Below, one piece after another: positions 1-11,215 of a stretch of 64,000 nt of DNA. The position numbers were made by a program, and so were the translations under genes. The DNA is from Tillandsia leiboldiana. Its lineage: Eukaryota > Streptophyta > Magnoliopsida > Poales > Bromeliaceae. The notes under the pieces are model-generated. The model was not told the DNA's origin, did no database searches, and saw only the letters and a program-made list of their open reading frames with translations. Location of the stretch: positions 42,503,562 through 42,567,561 of the forward strand of contig CM055063.1 in the NCBI GenBank assembly GCA_029204045.2, written 5' to 3'. The stretch's first letter is position 1; every line of letters begins with the position of its first letter.

Positions 1-233
1 GCAAACCGAAGTCCGCACGCAAAACGGTGCACGGTGCCGGAGTCCGCACGCAAAACGGTGCACGGTGCCAGGATCCGCACGCAAAACGGAGTCCGCACGC
101 AAAACGGTGCACGGTGCCGGAGTCCGCACGCAAAACGGTGCACGGTGCCGGAGTCCGCACGCAAAACGGAGTCCGCACGCAAAACGGTGCACGGTGCCGG
201 AGTCCGCACGCAAAATGGTGCACGGTGCCCAAC
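1..233. repeat. 31-bp / 18-bp minisatellite
   Basis: Head-to-tail units built from AGTCCGCACGCAAAACGG, either alone (18 bp) or followed by TGCACGGTGCCGG (31 bp). Both lengths are interspersed. The array runs off the left edge of the window and abuts the region shared with the right edge, so it probably lies inside the G-family repeat. No unique spacers separate the units. Confidence 0.9.
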
Positions 234-1399
234 ACAGAAAAGTGCAAGAGGGTTAATTACAGTCCAAAAGATCGCCCCAAAAACTGTACAAAAATACAGT
301 AAAACCAACACACGGGACCTACCCGATTGCGCCGCTGTCGCCGCAACGCCCCCAACGGAAGCCTCGCGCGCTCCACGAGGCCCGCGACGCGAAACGCCAA
401 CTCCCACAACCTCCTCCCTCACTCCCTCTCGCTCTCGGGTGCAGAAGAAAGAAAGAAAGGGAAGAAGGTGGCCTGCGGGGAGGAAGAAGAAGAGGAAAAA
501 GAGGGAGAGGGGAGAAGGCGGTCCACGGCCCGCGGTGCACGGTGCACCCGCCGGTCCACCGCACCCATGCGGGTGCACCCGGTCCAGGCAGCAAAAGGCG
601 GGGCCACGTGGCCGCGCCTCTGCGCGCCACGCGGCCGCGCAGTCCGCGCGCCACATGGGCGCGTGACACCGCGCTGCCCACAGGCGCGGGACACGCGCCC
701 GTGACACGGGCGCACTCCCCCGCCCCCGGGCGGGCGCCAACGGGGGGCCGCCACGTGGCGGCCCCTGCGCTGCCCCGCGCAGGCGCGCGTTCCCAACGCG
801 CGCCAGCTAGCGCGCACTGCGCAGCGCGCCGCTGCCCACCTCGGGATCCGTGCCGCGCGATGCCTCGATAAACGTGTCGTTTTGCCTCGAAAAACGCGCA
901 CTTCATCCGGGCTCCAAAACCAACAAATAAATAGTCCATTCTTAGCGATTTCGCGCGCTGAATCCAAAAACGATGTCCATTTCTCCAAATTCTCACCCGA
1001 AAATTTGCCGAATGCCCACTCGATCCGATTTTTGCGCCGGGTCCATTTTTAAAGTCCGATTTGCCCAATTCCAACTCTAAAAATTCCCGAAGGCGACCGG
1101 AGAGGTAAACTTTTATCCGGACTTCACCCGGAGTCTAATTTTGACATCTGAATCGCGCGAAATCACCTCTAAACACCCGACGGGTCCTCCAACTTCCCAC
1201 GGGGTCTCAATTTAAGCCCGAAGTCCACCACTTGTGTCCAAATTGCGCGCAACCCACGCAGGCCTCCAGTGATGCAAGCAAATCCCAATTTGCATCACAA
1301 ATCCATTTCTGGGTCCCCAACACGCGCACCAACACCCCCAACGGCGGCCGAAAGCTGCCCAACAACCAGCAACCCTACGCGGGGGATTCCGGGACCTCA
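1..1399 (-). mobile_element. Family G repeat, left copy (probable LTR, minus strand)
   Basis: Positions 234-1399 are a closely similar reverse complement of 62818-64000, with indels. Read on the minus strand the copy begins TGAGGTCC at 1399, as an LTR would, and runs outward beyond the window through the minisatellite. It is GC-rich, with ACGT-core palindromes (CACGTG at 605-610 and 752-757) and GGTGCACC repeats. No coding region is convincing; the overlapping ORFs in several frames result from the base composition. The inner end cuts into LTR C1. The LTR identity is inferred from the TG terminus, because neither the other terminus nor a target duplication lies in the window. Confidence 0.6.
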
Positions 1400-1801
1400 T
1401 AGGCAAGGTAGGTTCCTCCTTTCCTCTGGGTTTTAGCACCCGAGACCCTTGGAAGTCAACTCTGTAGAGTCATGATATGCTCACTGTCAAGTACCAACTC
1501 TTGGGATAGACCCGGTTGCCGGCGGGAGAAGGTTCTCGCCGGAAACCTAGCTTTGCTCCACCTCGTCCTTGCGTCACAACCGCTCGTTCAAACGAAAAAC
1601 TAAAATCATGGGTAAAAACTGTATAACTAGAGGATCATCTCCCCCAAATTTGGTGGAGTTTGGCTGGCCCTGTGTGTCGCAAACGTGAGCCCTAGTTTTC
1701 GTGTTTTTGCTCCTTGGCCGAGCTTGTTGCTCCGGCGCCGGCGACGCTCCCCACCGCCGGGCACATGGCCGAGAATCTTCATGGGACCATTTAGAGTCCA
1801 A

Positions 1802-1817
1802 CCATGCCTTTGCATGG
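1802..1817. promoter_or_regulatory. CCATGC palindrome (RY-like) in LTR C1 leader
   Basis: CCATGC-CTTT-GCATGG. The same palindrome, with a different centre, occurs at the matching place in LTR C2 and LTR B. RY elements (CATGCA) bind plant B3-domain factors; that role here is inferred. Confidence 0.4.
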
Positions 1818-3959
1818 CAGCCATGCAGCCCGAGGAGGGATCCACCATTGTTGGCCCAAGCTCGAGCCCAACAATGGCGGCCGGCCATGCACAGCCTGCC
1901 GACAGTCATGGCTTGCCCAGACCTTCTCTATTTGATCTTAGGAAGCTATTGGTGCTGTCCTTTGCACCTCAAAACCTCTGGTTACAAAGTTGCCATTATT
2001 TGAAGCCCAAACTTGACCCTAGCTTGCTCCGCCGCCGCCGCCGCCGTGTCCTGTCGTCGGGCACGGGTTCAGGTAAGATAGGAGGGGTGAGAAGCACCTT
2101 GTGGTGCTGTTGCTTGAGGCCCAGAATCCAGAAATGGGAAATCACCATTTTTGGCCATTGAAGCTTCATCTTCTTCATCACCTTCACCTTGCCCGCGGCC
2201 AACCATGTGAGCAAGCATGACCCATATTTGCTGAGAATGCTCCTGCAACCTTGAGGATCATTTCCATCCATGCTAGAGGCTCCCATAACCTATATTTGCT
2301 AAGCTACGGCTTGGGATTTTGAAGTTGTGGGTTATACAAGTTATGCCCACCAAGTGTTTGTGAAAATGCCCCAATGGGCCCGAATTTTGTTTAACAATTG
2401 TCTAGCATTCAGAAAAGCACCAGATGCCTCCACACACTCCTCTGAGCTTGATGCTCACTTCAGATCCGATTTTGGACGGAGTGGATTTTGTGTGGAGCTT
2501 GTTGTGGCCATGTAAGAGCAATGGGACTTGGATCTTTTGATCCTACTACTTATGGGTTGCACCAGAGCAAGCCTGAGAGTCCCTGTGATGTCCAGAGAAG
2601 AATGTTCATCTTTGTTTAAGGATGGCACAGTCAGGAATTAAAGTTTGGATAATTAGAGCTTTAAATGGGATCTATTGGATCTAGGGCTGTTTTGGGCATT
2701 ATGGAACTTTGCAACAGTGAGCTCCTGGCTATTTTGGGGTCACTGGACACGATGCTCACCTTATATTTGAAATCGGTTGAGCCGAAGAATTAAAAATGAA
2801 TTAAAGCCTATGTTAGTATAGTAAGTCATGGCCCGAAGTTTCTCTCGGGATCCGTGCTGCTGCCAAATGGTGAGCACGGTGTTCAGCGAGTCGAGGGTCA
2901 CCTACTGGTGGTGACGGTTCGTAAAAATGATGTTCCAATAATTTGATCGAGCAAAAACAACTCTCAAATACATGTAATAATGCGATTTATGGAAACCCTA
3001 CGGGTCAAAATGCAATTGTAGCCTCACGTGCTGTCTCGGGCAGTGTGTATATAATCTCTAAGCTTTTTGCTAGTGATCTGTTGGCTCTCGTTGAGCGGAA
3101 ATTGGTTATCGGTCCGTAAATCGGCAAAATCGTCGGTTTAACGGCGCCCCGGTGGCAATCGCGCAATTCGGGAAATTTCGGCAGTTCCGCCTAGCCGTCT
3201 GTTGAGTCCCAGTAGAATCTGGTAGAGCCAGCGGCAAAGGGTCAAAGCCCGTGTCTCCCGAAAATCCAAATGGAATTTTTGGGAGGGGCATTTTGGTAAT
3301 TATACCAACATTTGATTAAAAGGTTGAGTCTAGCAAAGTGTTGTTTGTCAAACATTAATGTTTTAGTATTCCGAGGCTGCACGTCAGGTTTCGTCGAAAT
3401 CGGAAACTTGTAAGCGCGTTCGGGTCAAAGTGAGCCGAACGGCGGACTTCCGACGTTTCGCGTTGATCTGGAAAAGATCCGGGTTCTAGTTGAGTGGGAT
3501 TAGTGTGATTGAGTTGTTCCCTGATCAGCATTTTTTATTCAGGTTGGCACAGTCTTCGAGCTTTCTGTTGTAGTCGATAATTCGCCTGCAAACAGGTGGG
3601 TTTATCTTCGGTCCGGGCTTTATCATTTCGGCCCTCTGGGGTATCGTAATTGGTCGGACGCCTGTTCTTGTTATTGCCTAGATTTCTTTTTGAGCTTGCC
3701 TTTTTATTGATCAGCATCACTTTTATATTGCTATATCTGCTTGATTCATTGATCATTCTCAGCTTATTTGTTATGCCTGCATGATTGATTCCTTAGCTTG
3801 CTTCCAGTTATTATGATTTTATTCTTGGACATTTGCCATGCCTGATTGGTCATTAGCTAGCTTGCACATTTATACATGATTATCAGTACTTCATGATTAC
3901 ATCTGATCCATGCTTTAGTGGTTGTATATTTCTGTCATTGCATATGATGAGATTCAGTT

Positions 3960-4410
3960 GGCATTCCATTGTTGCATCCGTGTTGGGATTTCCCGGCTTG
4001 TTGCCGATTACCCGGTCTGTGGACCGTGAGCTTGAGCATCTGCATGATTGATCTTTGTTGCTTCCAGTTATTATGACATTATTCTGGACATTGCCATGCC
4101 TGCTTGGTCATTAGCTAGTTTGCACATCTTATTGATTATCAGTATATCCTGATCCATGTTATAGTAGTTGTTGATTATATTCTGCATATGATTGAGATTC
4201 AGTTGGCTATTCTACATTTGCATCCCTGTTGGGATTTTTCCTGGCTTGTTGCCGATTACCATGAGTTGAGATTCAGTTGGCATTCTGTTGTTGCATCCCT
4301 GTTGGGATTTTTCCCGGCTTGTTGCCGATTACCATGAGTCGAGATCTGTTGGCATTCTGCTATTACATCCCTGTTGGGATTTTCCCGGCTTATTGCCGAT
4401 TACCCGGTCG
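3960..4410 (+). repeat. Tandem module in LTR C1
   Basis: A block containing CATCCCTGTTGGGATTT, then CCCGGCTTGTTGCCGATTACC, recurs at about 3975, 4217, 4297 and 4365. The last three copies are spaced roughly 70-80 bp apart. Single copies of the same block occur in LTRs C2, E and A, so C1 has amplified it locally. Confidence 0.75.
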
Positions 4411-4501
4411 GTGGACCGTGAGCTTGAGCATTTGCATGATCGATCGCCCGCACTGCTGTACTTCACGAACATCAGCAGAGTCCTGACCCGTGTGGATGTT
4501 T

Positions 4502-4513
4502 TTTACCGGTAAA
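4502..4513. promoter_or_regulatory. TTTACCGGTAAA palindrome of LTR C1
   Basis: A perfect 12-bp palindrome followed by GTGGTCT. The same palindrome plus GTGGT occurs in LTRs A, B and D (TTTTCCGGAAAA in B and D) and, with one mismatch, in C2 at 49296-49309. Confidence 0.6.
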
Positions 4514-4755
4514 GTGGTCTGGTATACGACCCGTGACTCCCAGGTTAGTGCCCAAGGGTGCCGGAGTGTTGACTCCCAGGTTAGTGCCCGAGGGTGCCGG
4601 AGTATGTCAGCTAGGTTGGTGCTAGGTTCGGCGAGTTTTTCCTGAGGTCTTGTTGACCAATATGGTGGCTTTGATTGGGTATTTTGTTATTCTACCATTG
4701 ATGCATTGCTTGCCTGTTTATCATTATCATCTTATGATTTCTCAGTTCTTGTTCA

Positions 4756-4781
4756 ATATATATATATATATATATATATAT
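4756..4781. repeat. (TA)n microsatellite
   Basis: About 26 bp of alternating A and T within LTR C1. Confidence 0.95.
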
Positions 4782-5189
4782 CAGCATGCTCTTATTATGA
4801 TAGTTTAGTGTCTTGTTTATGCTTAGCACTGTTTTCATGATTATTCAGTTATCAGCTTGTTATACCTGCCTTACCTACTGATCTCTTACCATCCGCTAGT
4901 TATTGTATGCCAGTAGGTACGATCTGCTATTTCTCGGCTCGTCGTGCCCACTGGGATACACTGTCGATGTATCTCACACCCCCTGGGTGACCATTTTTCT
5001 GGTCGGTCGGGTGCTGGGATGTCAGGACGTGTTGGTGAGTTGACGCGATAGAGTTGACCCTGAGAGCCGTTGATTATATTTATCAGTTTATTTAAATTGT
5101 AATTCGAGTTGTAATATGATGTAGTATTTGTATCTGTTTTGGTAGTTTAGTCTACTCTGATGTGGTTTGCCATTGTTGAGCCGAGCATG

Positions 5190-5232
5190 TATAGAAAAGG
5201 CTCAATCCAATGAGGATTGAGAATTTTCTATA
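5190..5232 (+). other. Conserved LTR-end hairpin, C1
   Basis: Outer stem TATAGAAAA/TTTTCTATA (5190-5198 with 5224-5232) and inner stem CTCAATCC/GGATTGAG (5201-5208 with 5214-5221), loop AATGA. It is followed by TGTGGCGGTCTGT, the sequence that follows the equivalent hairpins in the other LTR families. It ends 96 bp before the LTR 3' end. Confidence 0.75.
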
Positions 5233-5629
5233 TATGTGGCGGTCTGTCGCGCTCTGGCTGGTTTTAAACTCTGATTTAAAAAAAAAAAAAAAATTTAAGA
5301 GGTTGTTTTTCGAACTCGGGGCGTGACATCCTCTGTATGTGGGCTGTTGGGATTCCTCCCTATGTGGGCCATTGGGATTCTCTCTCTGTGCCTTCTTTGC
5401 CGTCTCCATGTTGCTCTCATTGGTTTCACCATTAATCTGACGGTTCTTCTTCCTCTCTTTGCATTTCTCTTTTTTGTTATTTATTTAGTTATTATATATA
5501 ATAATACAGTAAATATAATAATACAGTAATTTTAAATTTTTTTTTTACATTTATGAGTAAATTATATATAATAATACAGTAATTTAAAAAAAAAAAATTA
5601 AGATTTATAACTAACAATATTATATATGA

Positions 5630-6660
5630 ATAGTTTAACATACAATGATTTGGAAAATTGGAATTGTCAATTTTATGAATTATATTATATAAATTAATAT
5701 TTGAATTGCATGTTGAAATTCGTATTTTTTTCTCTTGAAAGTTGAGTTTAAATTTTAATGTAGTTCTTAAAAATTCACATTAATTACAAAAAAAAATTGT
5801 GATAAAAATATTAAAAAAACTCATTAGCTATTAATAATTCATGAAATAGATTAGCATTTCAAATTTTTAATTAAAATTGAAATTTGTAGGTTATTTTATT
5901 ATATATAATTCTATTCCAAGTAATATACAACGATTTCGAAAATATTATATATAAATAATTTAACACACAACGATTTCGAAAATTGGGATTTCCAATTTTA
6001 TGAATTATATTATATAAATTAATTTCACATACAACGATTTAGAAAATTGGAATTTCTAATTTTATGAATTATATTATATAAATTAATTTAACATACAACG
6101 ATTTAGAAAATTAGAATTTCCAATTTTATGAATTATATTATATAAATTAATATTTGAATTGCATGTTGAAATTCGTATTTTTTAACTTAAAAGTTGAGTT
6201 CCAATTTGACAGTAATTCTTAAAAATTTACAGTAATTACAAAAAAATTTTGTGATAAAAATATTTAAAAAACTCATTACCTATTAATAATTCATAAAATA
6301 TATTAGGATTTCAAATTTTTAATGAAAATTAAAATTTGAAGGTTATTTTATTATATATAATTCTATTTCAAGTAACATGCAACGATTTGGAAAATTGGAA
6401 TTTCCAATTTTATGAATTATATTATATAAATTAATATTTGAATTGCATGTTGAAATCACTCTTTTAATTTAACTTAAAAGTTGAGTTTAAATTTGAAAGT
6501 AGTTTTTAAATATTTACATTAATTATAAATAATTTTTGTTAGAATAATCTTAAAAAACTCATTAGCTATTAATAATTCATGAAATAGATAAGGATCTCAA
6601 ATTTTTACTTCAAATTGAAATTTGTAGGTTATTTTATTATATATAATTCTATTTTAAGTA
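5630..6660 (+). repeat. AT-rich tandem repeat, ~287-bp unit with ~75-bp subrepeats
   Basis: The landmark ACGATTTGGAAAATTGGAA followed by GAATTATATTATATAAATTA recurs at about 5645, 5930, 5970, 6030, 6094 and 6380. The long spacing is near 287 bp; between 5930 and 6094 a shorter ~65-75-bp unit has been amplified. Each long unit also carries GAATTGCATGTTGAAAT and CTCATTAGCTATTAATAATTC blocks. Confidence 0.8.
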
Positions 6661-6734
6661 TTTTAATTCCGAGTCTACTTTTAGTGTAAATTTTGAATTG
6701 AGAGTTCCCTCCCATCCCCGTTAAGTTTCCCTTC

Positions 6735-6925
6735 CAGCTTTCTTATGATGGTAAGAAGGAATGGTGGTGGGTTTGATGGTCCATTGACTGGCAACCACTC
6801 ACTGCAGAATTGTTTGTGATTTGGATGGCCGTTGATGCGCAACTAACCATTACCCTTTGTTCTGTTTGCCTACCTTTTACTTGGTGGCGTGTTAGCATGT
6901 CTCTTTTGTGTGTCACTTGCATGTT
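6735..6925 (+). repeat. Direct repeat, copy 1 of 2
   Basis: Shares about 150 bp with 10320-10500 in the same orientation, including GGTCCATTGA, GCAACCA, CACTGCAGAATTGTTTGTG and GGATGGCCGTTGATG. The two copies lie about 3.6 kb apart. Confidence 0.75.
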
Positions 6926-6989
6926 GCCTTGTTGGGATTTTCTCTCGGGGGTGTTACTTCATTTTTGGGATCAAACTCTGAATTAATTT

Positions 6990-6991
<2 letters not shown>

Positions 6992-7072
<81 letters not shown>
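6992..7072. repeat. (TA)n microsatellite
   Basis: About 81 bp of uninterrupted alternating A and T. Confidence 0.97.
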
Positions 7073-7078
<6 letters not shown>

Positions 7079-7279
7079 GTATATTTATATTTATGTGTAA
7101 ATTTCATGTAGTGTTAGTTAATTTTAAATTTAAATAAATAAATTACTTCTAAACATAATTTTAAATACATTTTTGGGATGAAACTATGAATAAATTAATT
7201 TTAAATTTAAAAATTACTATAGATATATAATGTACTCTAAAATTAGTATAGGAAAAATATATCATTATTATATATAGTA

Positions 7280-8670
7280 ATTTTTTACTATATAGTAATT
7301 TGATAAATTACTATAGATATATATAATATAGAAATCCAACTATTTTTAACTATATATAGTAATTTGATAAATTACTATAAAAAAAAATCTTACCAATTTC
7401 AAAGACATTTCATAGCATTACGTCTTTTTTTAAAAATTACTATACATCTTACTTTCTGGTAGGGGGAAAAAAAAGGCTCAGATATAGGGAGTTCATCAAG
7501 TATAGCATCAGAATAAATAAAGGAAGGTCAGATTTTCACATTTCATCAAGTGCAGTATCAGGTAATCAACCCACAGTAATAATTTGATCAAGATTAGGTT
7601 CTTCTCTGCTTGTGAGCAGAACCCAACATGAGCTTTATCAATTTCAAAGAGATTTCCTAACATTATTTCTCTTTTTTAAAAAATTACTATAGATATATTA
7701 GATATATAATGTACTCTAAAATTACTATAGGAAAAATATATTATATATTATATATAGTAATTTTTTACTATATAGTAATTTGATAAATTACTATAAATAT
7801 TTCTTTTTATTTGATGTTATGTAGTAATTTTTTACTATATACTAATTTGATAAATTACTATAGATATATATAATATATAGAATTCCTACTTTGTTTTTGT
7901 CAATGTAATGTGATATTACCTTTTCTTAGATGTTGAATAGACCTTTCACAATTTATGGCAGATTTGCTATGATATCTCATATTCCCAAAAAATTTTACCA
8001 ATTCCAAAGTGATTTCCTAACATTATATTTTTTAAAAATTTTGTTCATGTGATGTCATATTGCCTTTTCCTACATGTTGACTACATCACATTTAGGAAAA
8101 ATATATCTATATGTAATAATCTTTGACTATATACTAATTTTAAATATTAGCTTTCTTTTTGTTGATATGATGTAATATTGCCTTCTCTTAAATATTGACC
8201 AGATCTTTGACAATTTATAGCAAATTTACAATCATATGTTAGATTCCCAAAAAAAATCTTATCAATTCCAAAGAGATTTCCTAACATTATGTCTTCTTTT
8301 GAAAAGGCAAATTTGCAATCATATGTCATATTCCCAAAAAAATTTTATCAACTCCAAAGAGATATAAAATATTATCAATTCCAAAGAGATTTTCTTCCAA
8401 AGAGATTTTCCTACATGTTGACTAGATCTTTGACAATTTATGTCTTTCCCAAGAAATCTTATCAATTCTAAAGACATTTCCTAACATTATAGGGAAAATT
8501 ACATATAGTAATTTTTTACTATATAGTAATTTGATAAATTCCTACAAATATTTATTTTATTTGACGTGATGTTTTCAAAAATATATTAAGAGATACATTT
8601 AGGAAAAATATATCATATATTATATATAGTAATTTTTTTACTATATAGTAATTTGATAAATTACTATAGA
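7280..8670. repeat. Array of AGTAATTT hairpin motifs in AT-rich DNA
   Basis: The perfect inverted repeat AGTAATTT-GAT-AAATTACT occurs at 7294-7312, 7358-7376, 7774-7792 and 8647-8665, with imperfect copies near 7841 and 8525. It is usually next to TTTTTTACTATAT. Between the copies the phrase CCAAAGAGATTTCCTAACATTAT recurs (about 7995, 8265, 8465, 8780). This looks like a degenerate higher-order repeat or clustered miniature elements; I see no clear terminal inverted repeats. Confidence 0.65.
7530..7634 (-). repeat. ~105-bp repeat, inverted relative to copies on the far side
   Basis: The reverse complement closely matches 53108-53217 and 52117-52233, including the phrases GTTCTGCT, AAGCAGAG, AACCTAATC and GATCAAATT. 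Confidence 0.85.
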
Positions 8671-8999
8671 TATATATAATATAGAACTCCTACTTTCTTT
8701 AGATATTGAGCAAATCTTTGATAATTTATAGTTAATTTGCAATCATATGTCATATTGTCAAAAAATAACTTATCAATACCAAAGAGATTTTCTAACATTA
8801 TCTCTTCTTTTTGAAAAGGCAAATTTCCAATCATATATAGAATTCTTCCTTTCTTTTTCTTGATGTGATATGATATTACTGTTTTTTGATATGATGTGAT
8901 ATTCTTTTTTAGAGATTTTTGACAACTTCCCAAAAAATCTAGGAAATTTGCTATCATGAATGCTTGATATAATATTCCTACTATTATAGCTACTTATAT

Positions 9000-9545
9000 G
9001 ATTTACTGATTTGATGTGATATGTGATGTAATGTTGGCTTTCTCTAGATTTTGCACAATTTTTGAAAAATCCTTAGTAATTTGATGTGATATTTACTAAT
9101 TTTTCCCTATTATTCATAGATTGTTTTAGATTTATTCTTTTTCTTGATGTGATGTGATATTATTTTTTTTTGATGTCATGTTAGATTCTTTTTTAGAGAT
9201 TTTGGACAACTTCCCAAAAATTCTAGGAAACTATTATAGCTACTTATATGATTTAGTGATGTGATGTGATGTTGGCTTTATCTAGATTTTGCACAACTTT
9301 TGAAAAATCCTTAGTGATTTGATGTGATATTTACTTACTATATTATTTTTTTGGATGTGATGTTAGATTCTTTTTTAGAGATTTTGGACAACTTCCCAAA
9401 TATTCTAGGAAAATTGCTCTTATGAGTGCTTGGTATAATATTGAGCTCTTTATATGATTTAGTGATTTGATGTGATATGTGATGTGATCTTGACTTTCTC
9501 TAGATTTTGCACAACTTTTGAAAAATTCTTAGTGATTTGATGTGA
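9000..9545 (+). repeat. Three-copy tandem repeat, ~215-245-bp unit
   Basis: GATGTGATGTTGGCTTT..CTAGATTTTGCACAACTTTTGAAAAAT recurs at about 9030, 9265 and 9490. It is interleaved with TTTTTTAGAGATTTTGGACAACTTCCCAAA blocks at about 8908, 9190 and 9373. The unit is AT-rich and noncoding. Confidence 0.75.
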
Positions 9546-10319
9546 TATTCCCCACTATTCTTCATAGATTTTCATAGATTGTGTTAGATTTAGCCAGATT
9601 CCCTATGATGACTATTACCTTTTGGTATCCATAAGATTGTATTTCTATTTCTATAAATAGTAATTGTGTCAATGTACTATACCATTGACTGTTTGCAATC
9701 TGAAGTAAAGAAGGTAATGAAAAATAAAAAAAAATAGCATTAGCCCTTATACCATTAATTAATAGAATAGCCAACATTTATTCTCTAATAATTGTCCTAC
9801 TGTTTACTAGGTGTTCTCTTGCTTTTGTGCTCTTTCCTGTGTGTATCCTATTTCAGTTCTATTGAGTGCTTAGAAGTTACTGATTACTTAGAAGGTATGG
9901 TTCTTTTCCTTGCTTTGTTTATAATGTTTAATCTTTGATTAGTCTTATATGATATCCTCTCTCTTTTCGCAATGTTTTTTTGCTGAAGTATTTTGGTTTT
10001 CCTACGAGTTTTTGGTGTACTATTATTCTACTTCAGTTTTCTATGGAGTTATATGATTACTCAGAAGATATGGTTTTTGATATTTGATAAGTCTTATATG
10101 CTAACTCCTCTCCCTTTGCAGTTTTTTTTTCCGGAGTATTTTGGTTTCGCCATGAGTTTTTGGTGTACTGTTAAGTTTCCCTTGCCTTTCGTCATGAGTT
10201 CTGTTAAGTTTCCTTTGCCTTTCGCCATGTGTTTTGGTTCTATTGGAAATTTTTGTTGGTCATGGTTTTCCTGCAGAGTTTTCGGTCCCCGTGAAGTTTT
10301 TTCTTCGAGATTTGCTATG

Positions 10320-10500
10320 ATGCCAAGGAGGAATGGTCGTGGGCTTTGACGGTCCATTGAATGGCAACCAAGCACTGCAGAATTGTTTGTGGTTTGGATG
10401 GCCGTTGATGGGCAACTAACCATTACCTTTTGCTCTGTTGGCTTAGTTTTTTACTTGCTGGCCCGTTAGCATCTCTCTTTTGTCGTTGCGTTTGAAAAAA
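10320..10500 (+). repeat. Direct repeat, copy 2 of 2
   Basis: Second copy of the ~150-bp block at 6735-6925. It lies about 170 bp upstream of the 181-codon ORF. Confidence 0.75.
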
Positions 10501-10669
10501 AAAATTGTTTTCCTTACATTGTTTTCCAACTGTCCATGTGACTGCTTATCTATACTAATTAATTTTTTAAAATTAATTCCTTCCGTGTTACTCCTATACA
10601 TGTCCTAAAGCTTTTGCCTTCCTTTTTTTTTGGTGACCTACACTGCTGCGGTTTCTTCCAGTCCCTACT

Positions 10670-11215
10670 ATGACTACCATAGAGCTTTCCTTTAGCCTGT
10701 TACTTCGTGAGATTTGTGAGCAACTACACATGGATGTGCCACCATGTGTTGTCTCAAGTGACACTGAAGGCAAATTCATGGGTTACATAGATATCCATAT
10801 TACACGAAGTGAGTCTATAGTTGAACTTATCCGGTGTTGGAGTGCTTCATCTTCCACCGCTGCTGCTGCTGAGGAGGAAGCATCTCGCAATGCTGTTAAG
10901 AGATTGACCCAAGAGTTGGACTTGCGTGTAAAAGATGTGAACTACGCCGACGCCTTATTTTATAAGAACCTGAACGACCAGCTGTCTTCGAATTTGGTAG
11001 TTCTTTTGACCCAATATAACAAATTGGTGTGGGAATATAACTTTCTAAAAGAATGTTATATCTCAACCACCGCCCAGAAAAATGAATACGCTGCTGAACG
11101 CGCTAAGATACAACATGCTAATGAAGAATGTCATGTAGTGGTAAATCGTGAATCCTCCCTCCCTGCTGTTATACCAACACCACTCTCTGACATTGTGTCT
11201 CCTCCTTTGGGGTAG
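10670..11215 (+). CDS. Hypothetical protein, possible double-stranded-RNA-binding-like N-terminus with helical tail
   Basis: An ORF of 181 codons in DNA that is otherwise AT-rich and closed in all frames. The N-terminal ~95 residues (LREICEQLHMD, then VPPCVVSSDTEGKFMGY, then AAAAEEEASRNAVKRLTQEL) have the order of a double-stranded-RNA-binding motif: a first helix, strands, and an Ala-rich last helix. Residues ~100-155 are polar and probably helical. From memory this resembles a family of uncharacterised monocot proteins, but I could not check. ATG 10670 follows a splice-acceptor-like TTCTTCCAG ending at 10661, and the frame is open back to a TGA near 10640. It may therefore be a terminal exon of a longer gene, or a captured gene fragment. 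The stop TAG at 11213 is followed by AT-rich sequence without a clear polyadenylation signal. No catalytic motif is visible. Confidence 0.4.
   Translation: MTTIELSFSLLLREICEQLHMDVPPCVVSSDTEGKFMGYIDIHITRSESIVELIRCWSASSSTAAAAEEEASRNAVKRLTQELDLRVKDVNYADALFYKNLNDQLSSNLVVLLTQYNKLVWEYNFLKECYISTTAQKNEYAAERAKIQHANEECHVVVNRESSLPAVIPTPLSDIVSPPLG

Larger units (their letters stand above)
1400..5328 (+). mobile_element. LTR C1, 3' portion of a plus-strand LTR
   Basis: The sequence is collinear with the solo LTR C2 from about 13325 onward and ends in the shared LTR terminus GGGGCGTGACA at 5328. No primer-binding site follows (next bases TCCTC), so this is a solo LTR or the 3' LTR of a broken element. Its first ~1.1 kb is missing because the G repeat lies there. 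It holds the modules common to the LTRs here: the CCATGC palindrome (1802-1817), AGGTAAG donor-like sites, the TTTACCGGTAAA palindrome (4502-4513) and the end hairpin (5190-5232). ORFs in it have no recognisable domains. Confidence 0.8.

Noticed and set aside
1..233. CRISPR-like regular repeat
   Set aside because: Units are directly adjacent without unique spacers, and the DNA is plant nuclear.
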